NCBI RefSeq assembly: GCF_021458635.1
Contig: NZ_JAIRDQ010000002.1
Span: forward strand, 868,001 to 932,000
Length of the DNA stretch: 64,000 nt
Reading direction: 5' to 3'
DNA from: Bradyrhizobium monzae
Lineage (GTDB): Bacteria; Pseudomonadota; Alphaproteobacteria; Rhizobiales; Xanthobacteraceae
The notes below the pieces were generated by a model. The model did not search any database and had not been told where the DNA came from. It was given only the letters and a program-made list of their open reading frames with translations. Of the stretch, positions 27,013-36,408 are shown piece after piece; position 1 is the first letter of the stretch; every line of letters begins with the position of its first letter. The position numbers and the translations under genes are program-made.

Positions 27013-29543
27013 GCCAGCCCCGTCAGCTTTTCCGGCCGGCTCGCATTGGTACCGTGCGGGAAGTAATGCAGTCCGATGGCCTCGGCGAGGCTGAGCAGAT
27101 CCTGCTCCAGCGCGAACAAGGTCTTGACCTCGAGCTTCTCGGCCTCAGCCGTGGCCAACATGGACTGCACCGCCACCGCAAGCCGCTGCGGCTGCTCGAT
27201 CAGGCCGTGCTCCTTCAGGCTTGGCAGCGCCGCGATATGCTCGTTCAAGGTCGTCACCTGGAACGCCACCGAACGCGGATTGTAGGGATCGAGCACGGCA
27301 AGATCGCGCACCGGCGCCAGGATCGGCGCCAGCAGATAGCGCGAGCGATAGGTGATCTGGGAATCCACCAGCGTCAGCAGGATATCGAGGTCCTCGTCGC
27401 CGGCCTCGTCATAGGCGAACTGTCGCGCAAAACGCGCGGTGTTGATGGCGCGCTCGGTGCGGCGGCCGATATCGAGGAAGCGCCAGCCGGCGGCGCGGTT
27501 CATGTTCTCCTGCGCAAGGCCTGCAAAGCTCGCAAGCTCCTGCAAGGTCAGCTCGGCCGCGCTCAGCACGCTGTCGTCGTCCTCGACCTCGTAGGAGAGC
27601 CGATCGGTCATCTCGGTGATGACCTGCCAGGCGTCGGGCGACAATCGCTCGCGCAGCGAGGTCGCCGTGCGCTGCGCCGAGCGCACCAGCGAGAGCGCCG
27701 AGCCGAAACGCGCCTCGCTCTGCAACGCTTCGGCGACGATGCGCCCCGGCGCCGCGCGCGAGGTCTGCGAGATCGCGCCCCAGGTCACCAGCAGGCGCTG
27801 GATCCGTTCGGCCGATTGCAACGAGGCCGCGGTGCCCTTGTTGGGCCCGCTCGGCGAGCCCAACGCGCGCACCAGCCGCAGTGTCGCCTCGGCGCGTTCG
27901 AGGTAACGGCCGAGCCAGAACAGATTGTCGGCGGCGCGGCTCGGCAGCACGCCGGCGATGCGGCGAATGCGGACCTTGTCGGTCGCCGGCAGCAGCGATG
28001 CGGTGGCGACCTTCTTCTCCGAGATCACCCAGACGTCGGCGGAACGTGCGCCGTCCCCCATCGACACCGCACGCGCATCGGCCTGCTCGGCGATCCGGCA
28101 GAAGCCGCCGGGCATGATGGCCCAGCCGTCCGGCGTCGCGGCAGCAAACACGCGCAGCACGAAGGGACGCGGCGTGATCTGCCCCTGCTCCCACACCGGC
28201 ATGGTGGACAGGCGCACCACCTCCTGGCCGACATAGTCCATGCCGCGCGCGCTGATGGCGTCGGTCAGGCGCTGGCGTCCGGCGGCGTCGAGCTCGCTCG
28301 CCAGCACCGGGCCGTTGCGCTCGAAGCCGGGAACGCCGCGCCGGTAGGCGCCCTCGATCGCGACTTCGTCGAGCCGCGACAACACCTCGTCGCGCGCCGA
28401 CTTCTGCCCGCACCACCAGGTGGCGATGTGCGGCATCTTCAGCTCTTCGCCGAGCAGACGACGGCTGAGTGCGGGCAGGAAACCAAGCAGCGCCCTCGCC
28501 TCCAGGACGCCCGAACCGGGCATGTTGGCGACGACGACGCCGTCCTTGCGCAGCACGTCGATCAGGCCGGGCACGCCGAGATGCGAGGAGGCGTCGAGCT
28601 CGAGCGGATCGAGCGAGTTGGAATCGACGCGGCGGAGCAGCACGTCGAGGCGCTTCAGGCCCGCAACAGTGCGGATGTGAATGCGATTGTCGCTGACGGC
28701 GAGATCGTCGCCCTCGACCAGGAGGAAGCCGAGATAGCGCGCGAGCGTCGCGTGCTCGAAATAGGTTTCGCTGAAGCTGCCGGGCGAGAGCACGCCGATG
28801 CGCGGCTCGTCGCGATCGGCACGCGCGCGAAGCGAGTCGCGAAACGCTTCGAAGAACGGCGCGACGCGCGGCACGTTCATCGACTTGTAGAGATCGGAGA
28901 AGGCGCGCGACAGCACCAGGCGGTTTTCCAGCGCATAGCCCGCGCCTGACGGCGCCTGCGTGCGATCGCCGAGCACCCACCAGCGGCCGTCGGGCCCGCG
29001 GCCGACGTCGGCGGCGTAGAGCGAGAGGTAACGCCCGCCCGGCGGCGGCACGCCGCAGACGGGACGGAGATATTCGGGGCTGCCGGCGATCGCACCCGCG
29101 GGCAGCGCGCCTTCCGCGACCAGCCGGCCCTCGCCATAGATGTCGCGCAGCACGAGCTCCAAAAGCTCGGCGCGCTGGGTGATGCCGGCGGAGAGCTGCT
29201 TCCAGTCGGCCTCGTCGATCAGCAGCGGCAGATGACTGAGAGACCATGGCCGGTCGGCGCTGTCGCCGGGGGCGCGGTAGGTGACGCCGGCCTCACGGAG
29301 ATGGCGGTCGGCCATGCCGAAGCGCCGCTCGACCTCGTCGGGCGCGAGCGTGCCGAAGGCATCGAAGAAGCGGCTCCAGACCGCGCGCGGAGCGCCGTCG
29401 GCTCCCAGGAACTCGTCGGGGATGCCGGGAAGACGGCGATAGTCGCGGACCCATTGCGCGAGGCGGCGCTGACCGTCGCGCTGGCTCTCGCGCTGTCCTG
29501 GCGCCTTACCCGCCTTGTCCTGTTCGGCTGCGCCCTCGCCCAT
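27009..29543 (-). CDS. circularly permuted ATP-grasp amidoligase fused to alpha-E domain
   Basis: An 844-residue cytosolic protein. Residues 70-500 form the circularly permuted ATP-grasp (CPA2) domain, with RIGVLSPGSFSETYFEHA, GDDLAVSDNRIHIRT, and VVANMPGSGVLEARALLGF typical of the family. From about residue 535 to the end it is the all-helical alpha-E domain, marked by SRAADNLFWLGRYLERAE. The domains are often separate genes; here they are fused. ATP-grasp enzymes of this type are predicted to form peptide bonds on an unknown substrate. It lies 27 bases after the DUF2126 transglutaminase and is coupled to the next transglutaminase. Confidence 0.92.
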   Translation of the reverse strand: MGEGAAEQDKAGKAPGQRESQRDGQRRLAQWVRDYRRLPGIPDEFLGADGAPRAVWSRFFDAFGTLAPDEVERRFGMADRHLREAGVTYRAPGDSADRPWSLSHLPLLIDEADWKQLSAGITQRAELLELVLRDIYGEGRLVAEGALPAGAIAGSPEYLRPVCGVPPPGGRYLSLYAADVGRGPDGRWWVLGDRTQAPSGAGYALENRLVLSRAFSDLYKSMNVPRVAPFFEAFRDSLRARADRDEPRIGVLSPGSFSETYFEHATLARYLGFLLVEGDDLAVSDNRIHIRTVAGLKRLDVLLRRVDSNSLDPLELDASSHLGVPGLIDVLRKDGVVVANMPGSGVLEARALLGFLPALSRRLLGEELKMPHIATWWCGQKSARDEVLSRLDEVAIEGAYRRGVPGFERNGPVLASELDAAGRQRLTDAISARGMDYVGQEVVRLSTMPVWEQGQITPRPFVLRVFAAATPDGWAIMPGGFCRIAEQADARAVSMGDGARSADVWVISEKKVATASLLPATDKVRIRRIAGVLPSRAADNLFWLGRYLERAEATLRLVRALGSPSGPNKGTAASLQSAERIQRLLVTWGAISQTSRAAPGRIVAEALQSEARFGSALSLVRSAQRTATSLRERLSPDAWQVITEMTDRLSYEVEDDDSVLSAAELTLQELASFAGLAQENMNRAAGWRFLDIGRRTERAINTARFARQFAYDEAGDEDLDILLTLVDSQITYRSRYLLAPILAPVRDLAVLDPYNPRSVAFQVTTLNEHIAALPSLKEHGLIEQPQRLAVAVQSMLATAEAEKLEVKTLFALEQDLLSLAEAIGLHYFPHGTNASRPEKLTGLA

Positions 29544-29570
29544 GCGCCTCTCCCTGCCCCGCCATCATAT

Positions 29571-32500
29571 TCATTGCAGGAGCGGTGTCCGCAAGTCGAG
29601 GGTCAGCGGGAATTCATTTGTGCGTTCCTCGGGCGGCGGCTGCATTGGACCGGGCGTATGGCCGTGGTCCTGGAAGCGCGCCAGCCGCCGCGCCTCGGCC
29701 TCATAGGTGTTGACCGGCTTGGTGTCGTAGCTGCGGCCGCCGGGGTGAGCGACGTGATAGACACAGCCGCCGAGCGAGCGGCCGTTCCAGGTGTCGATCA
29801 GGTCGAAGGTCAAGGGCGCGTGGACGGGAATGGTCGGGTGCAGGCCGGAGGCCGGCTGCCAGGCCTTGAAGCGGACGCCGGCCACGGCCTCCCCGGAGCG
29901 TCCGGTCGACGTCATCGGCAGGCGGCGGCCGTTGCAGGTGACGACGTGGCGGCCCTCGATGAAACCTTCCGCCTTGACCTGCAGCCGTTCGACCGACGAG
30001 TCGACATAGCGTACGGTGCCGCCGGCCGAGCCCTCCTCGCCGAGCACGTGCCAGGGCTCCAATGCCTGGCGCAGTTCCAGCGTCACGCCGCCATGATGGA
30101 TGCGGCCAAAGGCGGGGAAGCGGAATTCGAGCTGGGCCAGATACCATTCCGGCTCGAACGGATAACCGGAGCTCTTGAGCTCGGAGAGCACGTCCTGAAA
30201 ATCTTCCCAGATAAAATGCGGCAGCATGAAGCGGTCATGCAGCGCGGTGCCCCAACGCACGAACTTGCCTTGCTGCGGCTCGCGCCAGAACTTTGCGATC
30301 AGCGCGCGGATCAGGAGCTGCTGCGCCAGCGACATGCGCGGATCCGGCGGCATTTCGAGCGCGCGGAATTCGACGAGCCCGAGCCGGCCTGTCGGACCAT
30401 CAGGTGAATAGAGCTTGTCGATGCAGATCTCGGCGCGATGGGTGTTGCCGGTGATATCGACCAGCAGATGCCGGAACAGGCGATCGACCAGCCACAGCGG
30501 CGTCTGGTAACCCGGCGGCGGCACGTGCGAGAGCGCGATCTCGAGCTCGTAGATGCTGTCGTGGCGCGCCTCGTCGATGCGCGGCGCCTGGCTGGTCGGG
30601 CCGATGAAGAGGCCGGAGAAGAAATAGGACAGCGATGGATGCCGCTGCCAATACAGCACTAGGCTCTTGAGCAGATCGGGCCGGCGCAGGAACGGCGAAT
30701 CCTGCGGGCTGGAGCCGCCGACGACGACGTGATTGCCGCCGCCGGTGCCGGTGTGGCGACCGTCGACCAGGAAGCGGTTGGCGCCGAGGCGTATCTTGCC
30801 GGCATCCTCATAGAGCCCGACGGTGATGTCGACCGCCTCGCGCCAGTTCTTGGCCGGCTGAACGTTGACCTCGATGACGCCGGGATCAGGCGTCACCTTG
30901 ATGACCTCGATGCGCGGATCGAACGGCGGCGCATAGCCCTCGACATGGACCTGGAGCTGCATCTCCTCGGCCGTGGCCTCGACCGCCGCGATCATTTCGA
31001 GGTAGTCCTCGATACGCTCGACCGGCGGCATGAAAGCGCAGATCACGCCGTCGCGGACCTCGATCGACAGCGCCGTGCGGACGGGGACGGACATATTCAG
31101 CTTCTCGGGCGCAACCCGCGGCGGCGCTTTCGGGCGCTCCGGGAGCGTGAACACCGGCAGCTTGCCGCGCGCCTCCATCGGGTCCTGCTCGACGATGTAG
31201 GGATATTCACCGGGCGGGACGTAGCCGAGCGAGCCGATCGGCAGGCGCAGGCCGAGAGGGGAATCGCCCGGCATCAGGAACAGATGATTGCGCCGGAGTT
31301 GCCAGCGCTCGCTGCGCCAGCGCGGCGGCGCGTTCCAGCGCTGCACCGGCAGCACGAAACCGCGTGGCTTGCGGAGGCCCTCATCGAACACGCGCGCCAT
31401 GCGCGCGCGTTCCTCCGGATTGGACAATTTGGAGTCGGAGGGATCGACGTTGACGGGAAGCTCGGCCTCCTTCAGCAGCCAGTAGGCGGTGTCCTCATAG
31501 GCCGGAATGATGTAGCCGGGATCGAGCCCGAGCCGCGCCGCCGTGCCCTCCATGAAATCCTCGGCGTCCTCGGTCATGGCGCGCTTGGGATTCTCGATCT
31601 TGGCGACGAGATCGCCGTTCTTCCAGATCGGCACGCCGTCCTTGCGCCAGTACAGACCGAAGGCCCAACGCGGCAGGCTCTCGCCCGGATACCATTTGCC
31701 CTGGCCGTAATGCAGCAGACCGCCCGGCGCGAAGCGGTTGCGCAAGCGGCGGATCAGATCGTCGCCGAGTGCGCGCTTGGTCGGGCCGACGGCTTCCGTA
31801 TTCCACTCCGCCGCTTCGAGATCGTCGACCGAGACGAAGGTCGGCTCGCCGCCCATGGTGAGCCGCACATCTTGCGCAGCGAGATCGCCGTCGACCTGCT
31901 CGCCGAGATCGTTGAGGCGCCCCCAGGATTCGTCGGAGAACGGCTTCGTGATGCGCGGCGCCTCGCGGATGCGGCGGACGCTCATGTCGAAGGCGAACTC
32001 GACCTCGGCGAAGCCGGCGCCGCCGGAGATCGGCGCGGCCGAACGATAATGCGGCGTGGCAGCGACGGGAATGTGCCCCTCGCCTGCGAGCATGCCCGAG
32101 GTCGCGTCGAAACCGATCCAGCCCGCGCCCGGCAGATAGACCTCGGCCCAGGCGTGCAGATCGGTGAAGTCGTTCTCGACCTCAGGCGGTCCCTCGATCG
32201 GATCGATGTCGGGGCGGATCTGGATCAGGTAGCCGGAGACGAAGCGCGCAGCGAGACCGAGATGACGGAAGGTCTGGATCAGGAGCCAGGCGGAGTCGCG
32301 GCACGATCCGGCGCAGGAGGTGAGCGTCTCCTCCGGCGTCTGCACGCCGGGCTCCATGCGGATGACGTAGTTGATCTTCTGCTGCAGCTCGCGATTGAGA
32401 TCGACCAGGAAGTTGACCGTGTTCGGCGCTTCGCGCGGGATCGAGGCGAGATATTTTGCGAAGGCGGGATCGGGCTTGATGGTCTCCAGATACGGCGCCA

Positions 32501-32840
32501 GCTCGGTCTTGAGATCTTTCGGGTATTCGAACGGAAAGCCGTCGGCGTAGGGTTCGACGAAGAAGTCGAACGGGTTGACCACGGTCATCTGCGTCGTGAA
32601 GTCGACCTCGAATTTCAGCTCGGTGGTCTTCTCCGGAAAGACGTAGCGCGCGAGCCAGTTGCCCTGCGGATCCTGCTGCCAGTTCACGAAATGATTGGCT
32701 GGGGTGACCTTGAGCGAATAGCTCAGGATCGGCGTGCGCGTATGCGGCGCCGGCCGCAGGCGGATGGTCTGCGGTCCGAGATCGATCGGGCGGTCGTATT
32801 TGTAGTGCGTGACGTGATGTAGTGCGACGTAGATCGACAC
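29571..32840 (-). CDS. DUF2126 transglutaminase-family protein
   Basis: A protein of about 1089 residues. The N-terminal 300 residues are a transglutaminase module ([18 protein letters not shown], then [14 protein letters not shown] with the catalytic cysteine, [15 protein letters not shown] with histidine and GFDATSG with aspartate). The remaining 750 residues are the DUF2126 domain, with [11 protein letters not shown] and [10 protein letters not shown] as visible blocks. It is the leading gene of the cluster with the ATP-grasp/alpha-E fusion and a second transglutaminase. I choose the GTG at 32840 because it gives the conserved [16 protein letters not shown] start; an ATG at 32897 would add 19 residues. 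Confidence 0.9.
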   Translation of the reverse strand: MSIYVALHHVTHYKYDRPIDLGPQTIRLRPAPHTRTPILSYSLKVTPANHFVNWQQDPQGNWLARYVFPEKTTELKFEVDFTTQMTVVNPFDFFVEPYADGFPFEYPKDLKTELAPYLETIKPDPAFAKYLASIPREAPNTVNFLVDLNRELQQKINYVIRMEPGVQTPEETLTSCAGSCRDSAWLLIQTFRHLGLAARFVSGYLIQIRPDIDPIEGPPEVENDFTDLHAWAEVYLPGAGWIGFDATSGMLAGEGHIPVAATPHYRSAAPISGGAGFAEVEFAFDMSVRRIREAPRITKPFSDESWGRLNDLGEQVDGDLAAQDVRLTMGGEPTFVSVDDLEAAEWNTEAVGPTKRALGDDLIRRLRNRFAPGGLLHYGQGKWYPGESLPRWAFGLYWRKDGVPIWKNGDLVAKIENPKRAMTEDAEDFMEGTAARLGLDPGYIIPAYEDTAYWLLKEAELPVNVDPSDSKLSNPEERARMARVFDEGLRKPRGFVLPVQRWNAPPRWRSERWQLRRNHLFLMPGDSPLGLRLPIGSLGYVPPGEYPYIVEQDPMEARGKLPVFTLPERPKAPPRVAPEKLNMSVPVRTALSIEVRDGVICAFMPPVERIEDYLEMIAAVEATAEEMQLQVHVEGYAPPFDPRIEVIKVTPDPGVIEVNVQPAKNWREAVDITVGLYEDAGKIRLGANRFLVDGRHTGTGGGNHVVVGGSSPQDSPFLRRPDLLKSLVLYWQRHPSLSYFFSGLFIGPTSQAPRIDEARHDSIYELEIALSHVPPPGYQTPLWLVDRLFRHLLVDITGNTHRAEICIDKLYSPDGPTGRLGLVEFRALEMPPDPRMSLAQQLLIRALIAKFWREPQQGKFVRWGTALHDRFMLPHFIWEDFQDVLSELKSSGYPFEPEWYLAQLEFRFPAFGRIHHGGVTLELRQALEPWHVLGEEGSAGGTVRYVDSSVERLQVKAEGFIEGRHVVTCNGRRLPMTSTGRSGEAVAGVRFKAWQPASGLHPTIPVHAPLTFDLIDTWNGRSLGGCVYHVAHPGGRSYDTKPVNTYEAEARRLARFQDHGHTPGPMQPPPEERTNEFPLTLDLRTPLLQ

Positions 32841-32910
32841 GGGGTACGGTGCTCCAGCAGCTTTTTTGAGCAGAACACCGCTGGTGACCTCGATCAAGCA
32901 TTAACAACGG

Positions 32911-32937
32911 GCAGACCGTGCCTACGGCACGGGCTGC
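32911..32937. repeat. intergenic hairpin, possible terminator
   Basis: Arms 32911-32922 and 32926-32937 pair over 12 positions with one mismatch around a three-base loop. It sits just after the stop of the minus-strand UxaA-type gene and before the DUF2126 gene. There is no T-run on either side, so it may slow or shield transcripts rather than end them. Confidence 0.5.
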
Positions 32938-32945
32938 TCGCTCAA

Positions 32946-34469
32946 TCACATCGTCGCGCCAAGCACCCAGGGCGCGAATTCGGCGCCGCCGAAATCAAAG
33001 CTTTCGCTCTTGGTCGGCTGGCCGGATGCGGTCTTCAGGATGAGATCGAAGATGCGCTGGCCGCACTCCTGCACGCTCTCCTCGCCTTCGAGGATGGTGC
33101 CGCAATTGACGTCCATGTCCTCTTCCATGCGCTTGTACATGGGCGTGTTGGTGGCGAGCTTGATCGACGGCGCGGGCTTGCAGCCGAACACGCTGCCGCG
33201 GCCGGTGGTGAAGCAGACGAGGTTGGCGCCGCCGGCGACTTGCCCCGTTGCCGCGACCGGATCGTAGCCGGGCGTGTCCATGAACACGAAGCCGCGCTTC
33301 GTCACGGGCTCGGCGTAGCGCAGCACGTCGACCAGATTGGTGGTGCCGGCCTTGGCCATCGCGCCGAGTGACTTTTCCAGGATGGTGGTGAGGCCGCCGG
33401 CCTTGTTGCCGGGGCTCGGATTGGCGTTCATCTCGGCGCCCTCGCGCTCGGTGTATTCGTCCCACCAGCGCATGAGATCGACGAGCTTCTCGCCGACCTC
33501 GCGGCTGACGGCGCGGCGCGTCAAGAGATGCTCGGCGCCGTAGGTCTCGGGCGTCTCCGACAGGATCACGGTGCCGCCGTGACGCACGATGAGATCGCTG
33601 GCCGCACCCAGTGCCGGATTGGCCGACACGCCGGAATAGCCATCGGAGCCGCCGCATTGCAGCGCCACGGTGAGCTCGCTCGCCGGCACGGACTCGCGCT
33701 TCACCTTGTTGGAGTCGGCGAGCGCTTCACGCACGAAGGCGATGCCGGCTTCGACCGTCTTGCGGGTGCCGCCGACCTCCTGGATGTCCATCGCGCGCAG
33801 GCGGCCGGCGAGCTTCTGCTCCTCCATCAGCCCACCGATCTGGTTCACCTCGCAGCCCAGCCCGAGCACGATGACGTGCGAGAAGTTGACGTGCCGCGCA
33901 TAACCGCCGAGCGTGCGGCGGAGCAGCGCCAAGGGCTCGTTCTGCGTCATGCCGCAGCCGGTCTTGTGGGTCAGCGCGACCACGCCGTCGACATTGGGAA
34001 ATTCGGCCAGCGGATTGTCGCCGGTGAAAGGATTCTTCTTGAAGACGTCGGCGACGAGGCCCGCGACATGCGCGCTGCAATTCACCGAGGTGAGGATGCC
34101 GATATAGTTGCGCGTGGCGACGCGGCCGTCCGGGCGGCGGATGCCTTCGAAGGTTGCCGGCAGGTCGAAATTCGGCGTCGGCTTGACGTCGGCGCAATAG
34201 GCGTAGTCCTTGGCGAAATCGCCCATGCCGATGTTCTGCACGTGCACGTGCTGGCCCGGCGCGATCGGCGCGGTGGCAAAGCCGATGATCTGGCCGTAGC
34301 GGATGACAGGCTCGCCCACCGCGATCGGCTTGATCGCGACCTTGTGGCCGGAGGGAATGCGTTCGACCGTGGTCACGCCGTCAGCCACCACCGTCCCCGG
34401 CGGCAGGCTCGCGCGCGCGATCAGCACGCCATCAGCGGGGTGCAGGCGGATGACGGGGCTGATGGTCAT
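32946..34469 (-). CDS. UxaA-family dehydratase (altronate/galactarate type)
   Basis: A 507-residue cytosolic enzyme. Residues 1-95 form the SAF domain (RLHPADGVLIARASLPPGT), and the main domain holds the family iron-site blocks: VNCSAHVAG, THKTGCGMTQ, GLGCEVNQIGG and LQCGGSDGYSG. Relatives dehydrate altronate, galactarate or related hydroxy acids using ferrous iron. The next gene downstream in the same direction encodes DUF2126, while the upstream gene encodes an HpcH/HpaI aldolase, so a sugar-acid or hydroxy-acid pathway of two steps (dehydration then aldol cleavage) is a fair guess. AGGAG precedes the ATG. Confidence 0.88.
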   Translation of the reverse strand: MTISPVIRLHPADGVLIARASLPPGTVVADGVTTVERIPSGHKVAIKPIAVGEPVIRYGQIIGFATAPIAPGQHVHVQNIGMGDFAKDYAYCADVKPTPNFDLPATFEGIRRPDGRVATRNYIGILTSVNCSAHVAGLVADVFKKNPFTGDNPLAEFPNVDGVVALTHKTGCGMTQNEPLALLRRTLGGYARHVNFSHVIVLGLGCEVNQIGGLMEEQKLAGRLRAMDIQEVGGTRKTVEAGIAFVREALADSNKVKRESVPASELTVALQCGGSDGYSGVSANPALGAASDLIVRHGGTVILSETPETYGAEHLLTRRAVSREVGEKLVDLMRWWDEYTEREGAEMNANPSPGNKAGGLTTILEKSLGAMAKAGTTNLVDVLRYAEPVTKRGFVFMDTPGYDPVAATGQVAGGANLVCFTTGRGSVFGCKPAPSIKLATNTPMYKRMEEDMDVNCGTILEGEESVQECGQRIFDLILKTASGQPTKSESFDFGGAEFAPWVLGATM

Positions 34470-34500
34470 GGGTATCTCCTTGGGTCTTCAAGTATCGTGA

Positions 34501-34628
34501 CCCGGACGCAGCGCAACGTGAAACGGTGCGCTGCTGAGCCGGGGCCGAGTTATCACGTCAGTGCACTTCACCAGCTTCTGGGTCCCGGCTCTGCGATGCA
34601 CCGCTTCGCGCTGCATCGCGTCCGGGAC
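34501..34628. repeat. pair of palindromic intergenic repeats
   Basis: Hairpin 1 runs 34501-34543 (outer arms CCCGG/CCGGG, inner arms GCAGCGCA/TGCGCTGC). Hairpin 2 runs 34582-34628 (outer arms GTCCCGG/CCGGGAC, inner arms GCGATGCA/TGCATCGC). The two share a plan, as in dispersed palindromic elements of Bradyrhizobium. They fill most of the gap between the aldolase and UxaA-type genes. Confidence 0.75.
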
Positions 34629-34641
34629 ACAGAGAGAGCAA

Positions 34642-35418
34642 TCAGGCCTTGCCGCCGGACTCCTTGCGGGTCGCGTTGACCTGCATCTTGGCGTAGGTGG
34701 TCATCATGCCGACCTCGTTCGAGAGCGTCACCAGCTTGAAGCCCATGTTGATGGCGCGCGCCGCACCTTCGGCGCCGCTGCAATGGATGCCGGGGAAGAG
34801 CCCACGCTTGTCGCATTCCTTGATGATCTTGTCGTAGATCGCGAGGATTTCCGGCTCGGTGCGATCGAGCTTGGGCTCGAGCCCGTAAGAGAAGCCGAGA
34901 TCGGACGGGCCGATATAGACGCCGTTGAGGCCTTCGACGTCGAGGATCGCTTCCATGTTCTCGACCGCGGTCTTGGTCTCCATCATCGGCAGCAGCACGA
35001 TGTCGTCGTTTGCGGTCTTCTGATAGGAGCCCGCGGTGCCGTACATCCCGGCGCGGATCGGACCGTTGGAGCGGACGCCCTTCGGCGGATATTTCGAATA
35101 GGAGACGAGGTTCTTGGCTTCCTGCGGCGTGTTGACCATCGGGCAGATCACGCCATAGGCGCCGCCGTCGAGCACCTTGCCGATGATGCCGGGCTCGTTC
35201 CAGGGCACGCGGACCATCGGGGTGACCGGATGCTTGTCCATGGCCTGGAAGCACTGCACCATCGAGAGATAATCCTGCACGCCGTGCTGCATGTCGACGG
35301 TGACGCTGTCGAAGCCGCATTGCGCGATCATCTCAGCCGAGAAGCCGGAGGGAATAGCGAGCCACGCGTTGACCACGGCCTTGCCCGACTTCCAGATTTC
35401 CTTGACCTTGTTCGCCAC
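34642..35418 (-). CDS. HpcH/HpaI-family aldolase
   Basis: A 258-residue class II (metal-dependent) pyruvate aldolase of the HpaI fold. Motifs are LAIPSGFSAEMIAQCGFD, VTVDMQHG with the catalytic histidine, TPMVRVPWNE, LPMMETKTAVENMEAI with the metal-binding glutamate and YIGPSDL with the aspartate. HpaI cleaves 4-hydroxy-2-ketoheptane-1,7-dioate to pyruvate and succinic semialdehyde, the last step of the homoprotocatechuate pathway, and the other pathway genes lie about 6 kb away. It may instead serve the adjacent UxaA-type dehydratase. The start is GTG with an AGGAAG site upstream. Confidence 0.85.
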   Translation of the reverse strand: MANKVKEIWKSGKAVVNAWLAIPSGFSAEMIAQCGFDSVTVDMQHGVQDYLSMVQCFQAMDKHPVTPMVRVPWNEPGIIGKVLDGGAYGVICPMVNTPQEAKNLVSYSKYPPKGVRSNGPIRAGMYGTAGSYQKTANDDIVLLPMMETKTAVENMEAILDVEGLNGVYIGPSDLGFSYGLEPKLDRTEPEILAIYDKIIKECDKRGLFPGIHCSGAEGAARAINMGFKLVTLSNEVGMMTTYAKMQVNATRKESGGKA

Positions 35419-35593
35419 GTTGCCTTCCTTCTTCGTTGTTTGGACCGTGTTTTTTGGACCGCGTTGTTTGGACCGTCGTCACCACGCAGAGCGCCGCGAC
35501 GGCACGCCCTCGCTGTTACCGCGAACCGGGGCGCCGCGCTACGCTCGCGATGACGTAAGACCTATGCAGTCGCCCATTGGGTGCGGGCCTCGC

Positions 35594-35616
35594 GGGCGGC
35601 GACACTATCGCCGCCC
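35594..35616. repeat. intergenic hairpin in the LivF-aldolase gap
   Basis: Perfect nine-base arms GGGCGGCGA (35594-35602) and TCGCCGCCC (35608-35616) surround a five-base loop. A second short stem (CATCCC/GGGATG) follows near 35623-35639. The surrounding 258-base gap between the LivF stop and the aldolase start is GC-rich and holds no gene. There is no T-run, so it is not a classic terminator. Confidence 0.55.
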
Positions 35617-35676
35617 GGGTGCCATCCCGCAAGGGGATGCCAACCCGGATCGTGCCCCCTGGACGGAACCCTCCGT

Positions 35677-36408
35677 CTACGCACTCACCTTGGCATGGCC
35701 GCCGAGGTAGGCGGCGCGGATCGCTTCATTGCCCCAGAGCTCGTCGGGCTTGCCGCCGAGCACGATACGTCCGGTCTCGAGCACGTAGCCGTAATCGGCC
35801 ACCGACAAGCCCATGCGCGCATTCTGCTCGACCAGCAGCACGGTCGTGTTGCGCCGGATCTCGGAGATGATCTTGAACACGGCCTGCACGATGACGGGCG
35901 CCAGCCCGAGTGACGGCTCGTCCAGCAGCAACAGTCGCGGCTTGGCCATCAGGCCGCGCGCGACCGCGACCATCTGGAGCTGGCCGCCGGACAGCGTCCA
36001 GCCGAGCGCGTTGGAGAATTTGCGGATGTCAGGGAACAGATCGAACATCGCATCCGCCTCGCGCGAGATCTCCGAGGTTGCGGCCCGGCGATTGGAGGCG
36101 CCGAGCATGATGTTCTCTTTTACCGTGAGACCCGGAAACACACGGCGCCCTTCCGGCACGTGGCTGATGCCCATACGGACGATCGCCTCCGGGCCGAGGC
36201 CCGCGATCGACTTGCCGTCGAACAGGATGTCGCCGGAGGTCGGCTTGGCGAGACCGGAGATGGCGCGCAGGGTCGTCGACTTGCCGGCGCCGTTGGCCCC
36301 GAGCAGCGTCACCACCTGGCCCTGCTCCACGGCGCAGGTCACGCCGCGCAGCGCTTCGATCTCGCCGTAGCGCACCACGAGATTGCGGATTTCGAGCAAC
36401 GGCATCAT
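35677..36408 (-). CDS. livF: branched-chain/aromatic acid ABC transporter ATPase LivF
   Basis: A 243-residue ABC ATPase with Walker A GANGAGKST, signature LSGGQ, Walker B LLLLDEPSLGL and the family MPLLEIRNLVVRYG start. It energises the Liv-type importer made by the preceding genes. Its ATG overlaps the end of the fused permease-ATPase by four bases. It is the last gene of the operon binding protein, LivH, LivMG, LivF. Confidence 0.93.
   Translation of the reverse strand: MMPLLEIRNLVVRYGEIEALRGVTCAVEQGQVVTLLGANGAGKSTTLRAISGLAKPTSGDILFDGKSIAGLGPEAIVRMGISHVPEGRRVFPGLTVKENIMLGASNRRAATSEISREADAMFDLFPDIRKFSNALGWTLSGGQLQMVAVARGLMAKPRLLLLDEPSLGLAPVIVQAVFKIISEIRRNTTVLLVEQNARMGLSVADYGYVLETGRIVLGGKPDELWGNEAIRAAYLGGHAKVSA

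Noticed and set aside
30729..32822. Long plus-strand open frame opposite the DUF2126 gene
   Set aside because: Antisense shadow of a conserved protein with an arginine- and aspartate-heavy, domain-free translation.
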